Shown: in pieces, positions 61,235-64,000 of the stretch
Layout of the letters: every line of letters begins with the position of its first letter
Position numbering within the stretch: position 1 is the first letter of the stretch
NCBI RefSeq assembly: GCF_001425355.1
Contig: NZ_LMQN01000015.1
Span: 747,578-811,577, forward strand
Reading direction: 5' to 3'
Source: Chryseobacterium sp. Leaf405
GTDB taxonomy: Bacteria > Bacteroidota > Bacteroidia > Flavobacteriales > Weeksellaceae
DNA: 64,000 bases
Notes under the pieces: model-generated
What the model was told of the DNA's origin: nothing
Databases searched by the model: none
Seen by the model: only the letters and a program-made list of their open reading frames with translations
Made by a program: the position numbers and the translations under genes

Positions 61235-61978
61235 ATGTTAAATATAAAAAACTTGCACGCCAAAATTGAAGACGGCGCAGAAATTTTAAAAGGTATCAAT
61301 CTTGAAATAAAGCCGGGTGAAGTTCATGCTATCATGGGACCGAACGGAGCGGGAAAATCTACACTTTCTTCTGTTATTGCAGGGAAAGAAGACTACGAGG
61401 TTACAGATGGAGAAATTATTTTTGATGGCGAAAATATCATCGAAGATGCACCGGAAGACAGAGCTCACAAAGGTATTTTCCTTTCTTTCCAGTATCCGGT
61501 AGAAATTCCGGGGGTTTCTGTGACAAATTTCATCAAAGCAGCGATGAACGAAAACAGAAAAGCTAAAGGTTTGTCTGAAATGCCTGCAAAAGAAATGTTG
61601 GGAATGATTCGTGAAAAATCTGAGCAATTGGGTATCAAAAAAGATTTCCTTTCAAGATCATTGAATGAAGGTTTTTCGGGAGGTGAAAAGAAGAGAAACG
61701 AGATCTTCCAGATGATGATGCTTAACCCAAAATTGGCTATTCTTGATGAAACTGATTCTGGATTGGACATTGATGCATTAAGAATCGTTGCAGACGGTGT
61801 AAATGCATTCAAAAATGAAGGAAATGCAGTTCTTTTGATTACGCACTATCAGAGATTGCTTAATTATATTCAACCTGACTTTGTTCACGTTTTAGCAAAC
61901 GGAAAAATCATCAAAACCGGTGACAAATCTCTTGCTTTGGAACTGGAAGAAAAAGGGTACGACTGGCTTTTAAATTAA
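61235..61978 (+). CDS. sufC: Fe-S assembly ATPase SufC
   Basis: 247 aa. ABC-type ATPase that drives SufBCD remodelling. Walker A GPNGAGKST near residue 35, signature FSGGEKKRNEIFQMM near 146, Walker B LAILDETDSGLDIDAL near 168, and the switch His in LLITHYQRLL near 203. It has no membrane partner, as expected. Separated from sufB by 229 bases with its own promoter box, and followed by sufD after 73 bases. Confidence 0.96.
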   Translation: MLNIKNLHAKIEDGAEILKGINLEIKPGEVHAIMGPNGAGKSTLSSVIAGKEDYEVTDGEIIFDGENIIEDAPEDRAHKGIFLSFQYPVEIPGVSVTNFIKAAMNENRKAKGLSEMPAKEMLGMIREKSEQLGIKKDFLSRSLNEGFSGGEKKRNEIFQMMMLNPKLAILDETDSGLDIDALRIVADGVNAFKNEGNAVLLITHYQRLLNYIQPDFVHVLANGKIIKTGDKSLALELEEKGYDWLLN

Positions 61979-62051
61979 TTAAAAGAGTAAGAAATTCAGA
62001 GATTCAGATGATCTCTCAGTTTAACAATTTCAGCCAAATAAAAAGAAAAAA

Positions 62052-63386
62052 ATGGTGCAAACCACAGATATACCAGTAATGGCATTAAAAGAACAGATTA
62101 TAGAAAATCACGGTGAGTTTTTGGAGAGTCTTCGTCACAGATTTCTGGATGATGATAGAAAAGTTGCTCTTCAAAGATTTGAAAAATTGGGTTTTCCTAC
62201 AAAAAAAGACGAAGAATACAGATATACCAACCTAAAGGAGATTACTGAAAAAGGATATAACTTTTTTCCGAAAGAAAGTCATAATATCACTAAAGAGCAG
62301 TTAGATGAATTGCATTTGGGTGAAGAAAATTTTGACTGGATTACTTTCGTAAACGGTAAACTTCGTAAAGAATTATCAAAAGTTTCTATTGAAAACGTTG
62401 AGTTTCTTTCATTTAACTATGCATTGAATGATGAGAAACATAAAGATGTTTTTGATAAATATTTTAATACAATTGCTTCGGATAAATCAGCTTTCACGAA
62501 TTTAAATCAAGCTTACTGCAAGTATGGTTTTTTTTTAAAAGTTCCTAAAAATGTTGTGATTGAAAAGCCAATTCATGTTTTTTACATTTCTCAGAATCAG
62601 GAGGAAAACACTTTCTACAATACGAGAAATTTATTAATCGTAGATGAGGGCGCAAAAGTGGAAATCATTGAAAGTCACCACAATTTTGACAGTACCTATG
62701 TGTTGACAAATTCTGTAACAGAAATTTTCACCTATCCCAATGCAAAAGCAGATTGGCATAAAGTTCAGAATGACAATGACACTTCTTATTTAATTGATAA
62801 TACTTTTGCAAAACAGGAAAAAGACAGCTTAACAACTGTAAATACATTCTCTTTCGGAGGTAAATTGGTAAGAAATAATTTAGATTTCATTCAAAACGGA
62901 TCGAATATCAATTCATTCATGAACGGAATCACGATTATCGGGAAAGATCAGCTGGTAGATCACCACACGGCGGTTCACCACAATCAGCCGAATTGCGAAA
63001 GTTATCAGAATTACAAAGGTATTTTCAATGGCAATTCTCACGGAGTATTCAACGGGAAAGTATTTGTGGATAAACTGGCTCAGAAAACAAATGCTTATCA
63101 GCAAAATAACAACGTTTTATTAAGCGAAGGTGCTAAGATTGATACAAAACCACAATTGGAGATTTTTGCAGATGACGTAAAATGTTCTCACGGCTGTACG
63201 GTTGGTCAATTGAATGAAGATGCGATGTTCTATTTAAGAGCAAGAGGTATTTCTAAAAAAGAAGCTCAGGCTTTGCTTTTATATGCATTTGCTAATGATG
63301 CAATGCAGAATATTGATATTGAGCCTTTAAAAGAAAAAATTTCAAAGCTTTTGGCAGAGAAATTAGAAGTTGATATAGAGTTTTAA
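62052..63386 (+). CDS. sufD: Fe-S cluster assembly protein SufD
   Basis: 444 aa. Paralogue of SufB that completes the SufBC2D complex. Conserved stretches are KKDEEYRYTNLKEI near 53-66, LIVDEGAKVEIIESH near 196-210, and in the C-terminus DHHTAVHHNQPNCESYQNYKGIFNGNSHGVFNGKVFVD and ADDVKCSHGCTVGQLNEDAMFYLRARGI. The short 73-base gap after sufC carries an AAATTCAGAGAT repeat and a small AGAGAT/ATCTCT hairpin (61998-62016). sufS is not next to it but about 32 kb away. Confidence 0.95.
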   Translation: MVQTTDIPVMALKEQIIENHGEFLESLRHRFLDDDRKVALQRFEKLGFPTKKDEEYRYTNLKEITEKGYNFFPKESHNITKEQLDELHLGEENFDWITFVNGKLRKELSKVSIENVEFLSFNYALNDEKHKDVFDKYFNTIASDKSAFTNLNQAYCKYGFFLKVPKNVVIEKPIHVFYISQNQEENTFYNTRNLLIVDEGAKVEIIESHHNFDSTYVLTNSVTEIFTYPNAKADWHKVQNDNDTSYLIDNTFAKQEKDSLTTVNTFSFGGKLVRNNLDFIQNGSNINSFMNGITIIGKDQLVDHHTAVHHNQPNCESYQNYKGIFNGNSHGVFNGKVFVDKLAQKTNAYQQNNNVLLSEGAKIDTKPQLEIFADDVKCSHGCTVGQLNEDAMFYLRARGISKKEAQALLLYAFANDAMQNIDIEPLKEKISKLLAEKLEVDIEF

Positions 63387-63410
63387 CAATATATAGTAAT
63401 TGATAATAAT

Positions 63411-63440
63411 AAAGCACTTCAAGTTGAAGTGCTTTTTATT
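63411..63440. terminator. sufD terminator (probably bidirectional)
   Basis: AAAGCACTTC (63411-63420) pairs with GAAGTGCTTT (63426-63435), with a 5-nt loop and T-rich both ways. It also serves the minus-strand gene at the right edge. Confidence 0.83.
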
Positions 63441-63462
63441 TTGTCTGAAATTTCAATTCAGA

Positions 63463-64000
63463 TTATTTCTTAATCCACCATTGGCTGTCCTTTCTTTCAG
63501 AGCGTTTTACTCCGTTGTTTAAAGTATAAGCCAGACCAACGCCCAACGTCTGTTTAAGCTGTGTTTTTTGAATCTGATTATGATCGTACATTACATCAAC
63601 GGTGATATTAGAAGATATAAATCGATTAACTTTTAAATTTAAAACCATTCCGTAAGCCAAAACCAATCTTTCCGGATGATCCAGATAATTGGAGAAAACA
63701 GAAGCCGTATTGGAAAGATTTACATTTTCCATCAGTTTAACTTTATATACAGCCGTTCCCAAGAAACCGAATTGCAATAAAGAAGCATCTCCATCAGCTT
63801 TTAAACCATAAGATCCTGCAGTTTGAAGGTCTTTATCCAACACAAAAGTCCATCGGGCGTTACTGGGACGAAGAGAAACGTTTACATTATCATTAGGTCT
63901 GTACGTAATCCCCAAACCTACATTCAGGTAACCGGGTGCCATAAAATTAGAAAGTTTTGTCGCCTCCGGATTATTACCGTCTTCGTATCCTACTGCAAAC
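63463..64000 (-). CDS. DUF3078-like outer-membrane protein (5' part cut by window)
   Basis: The frame is open from the stop (63463) to the right edge, so the true start lies outside; the Met at 63942 is internal, since the frame continues upstream as GYEDGNNPEATKLSNF. The visible 179 residues are alternating beta-strands, with GYLNVGLGITYRPNDNVNVSLRPSNARWTFVLD and VGLAYTLNNG, like the DUF3078 barrel proteins of Bacteroidota. The last residues, SQWWIKK, do not end in an aromatic. Function unknown; likely outer membrane. Confidence 0.72.
   Translation of the reverse strand, partial: FAVGYEDGNNPEATKLSNFMAPGYLNVGLGITYRPNDNVNVSLRPSNARWTFVLDKDLQTAGSYGLKADGDASLLQFGFLGTAVYKVKLMENVNLSNTASVFSNYLDHPERLVLAYGMVLNLKVNRFISSNITVDVMYDHNQIQKTQLKQTLGVGLAYTLNNGVKRSERKDSQWWIKK

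Noticed and set aside
1..64000. tRNA, rRNA, tmRNA or CRISPR in the gaps
   Set aside because: All gaps over 150 bases were read; no cloverleaf, rRNA-like or regularly spaced repeat pattern was found, though no covariance model could be run.

Overview
The window looks like a chromosome segment of a low-GC Bacteroidota, most likely a flavobacterium of the Weeksellaceae (Chryseobacterium-like). The evidence is the TAnnTTTG promoter boxes before many genes, the lack of Shine-Dalgarno sequences, an alternative complex III operon (actABCDEF), a gliding lipoprotein gldH, GLPGLI-family proteins, glutamine synthetase III, a FadL/OmpP1 porin paired with a GDSL lipoprotein, and C-terminal Gln after many signal peptides. 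No tRNA, rRNA, CRISPR array, prophage or transposase was seen. The genus is inferred; no database was used.

Layout. 1-3.4 kb: a very AT-rich two-gene module, a 913-aa protein with the build of a polymorphic toxin followed at once by a 194-aa candidate immunity protein. 3.5-8.2 kb: WYL regulator, TonB-C-like secreted protein, tRNA adenosine deaminase tadA, coaX (minus), a secreted protein and an M23 peptidase. 8.4-12.1 kb (minus): M1 aminopeptidase and a DUF6909-type protein whose C-terminus resembles nucleoside phosphorylases. 12.4-15.8 kb: glnN and an NlpC/P60 lipoprotein, separated by a 440-bp gap holding a gene remnant and an orphan terminator. 15.8-22.1 kb (minus): mreBCD-mrdA-rodA cell-shape operon and a pentapeptide-repeat protein. 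22.5-27.7 kb: haem operon hemA-hemC-(DUF1287)-(amidase)-hemD-hemE. 27.9-34.5 kb (minus): nitroreductase, sufS, prs-rplY, and a FadL porin/GDSL lipase pair. 34.8-42.7 kb: ricT-gldH-PBP1A, selO, a polytopic membrane protein, and a SPOR protein on the minus strand. 42.9-51.3 kb: actABCDEF. 51.5-56.7 kb: two exported proteins, apt, a TPR membrane protein, ribH and a zinc metallopeptidase. 56.8-58.6 kb (minus): two tandem GLPGLI proteins. 58.8-63.4 kb: an IscA/SufA-type protein, a four-helix-bundle gene bounded by inverted repeats, then sufB, sufC and sufD. The right edge cuts a DUF3078-type gene.

How the genes fit together: most of the window is housekeeping for envelope growth (mre/mrd/rodA, PBP1A, amidase, M23, NlpC/P60) and respiration. 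The latter combines haem synthesis, Fe-S assembly and a haem- and Fe-S-rich quinol:cytochrome c oxidoreductase. The accessory parts are the left-edge toxin module, the four-helix-bundle cassette inside the suf cluster, the GLPGLI pair, and dispersed intergenic repeats ending in TTGTCATTC-like inverted repeats. I did not find an obviously new multi-gene system. The strongest candidates for novelty are the toxin/immunity pair and the repeat-bounded four-helix-bundle gene.
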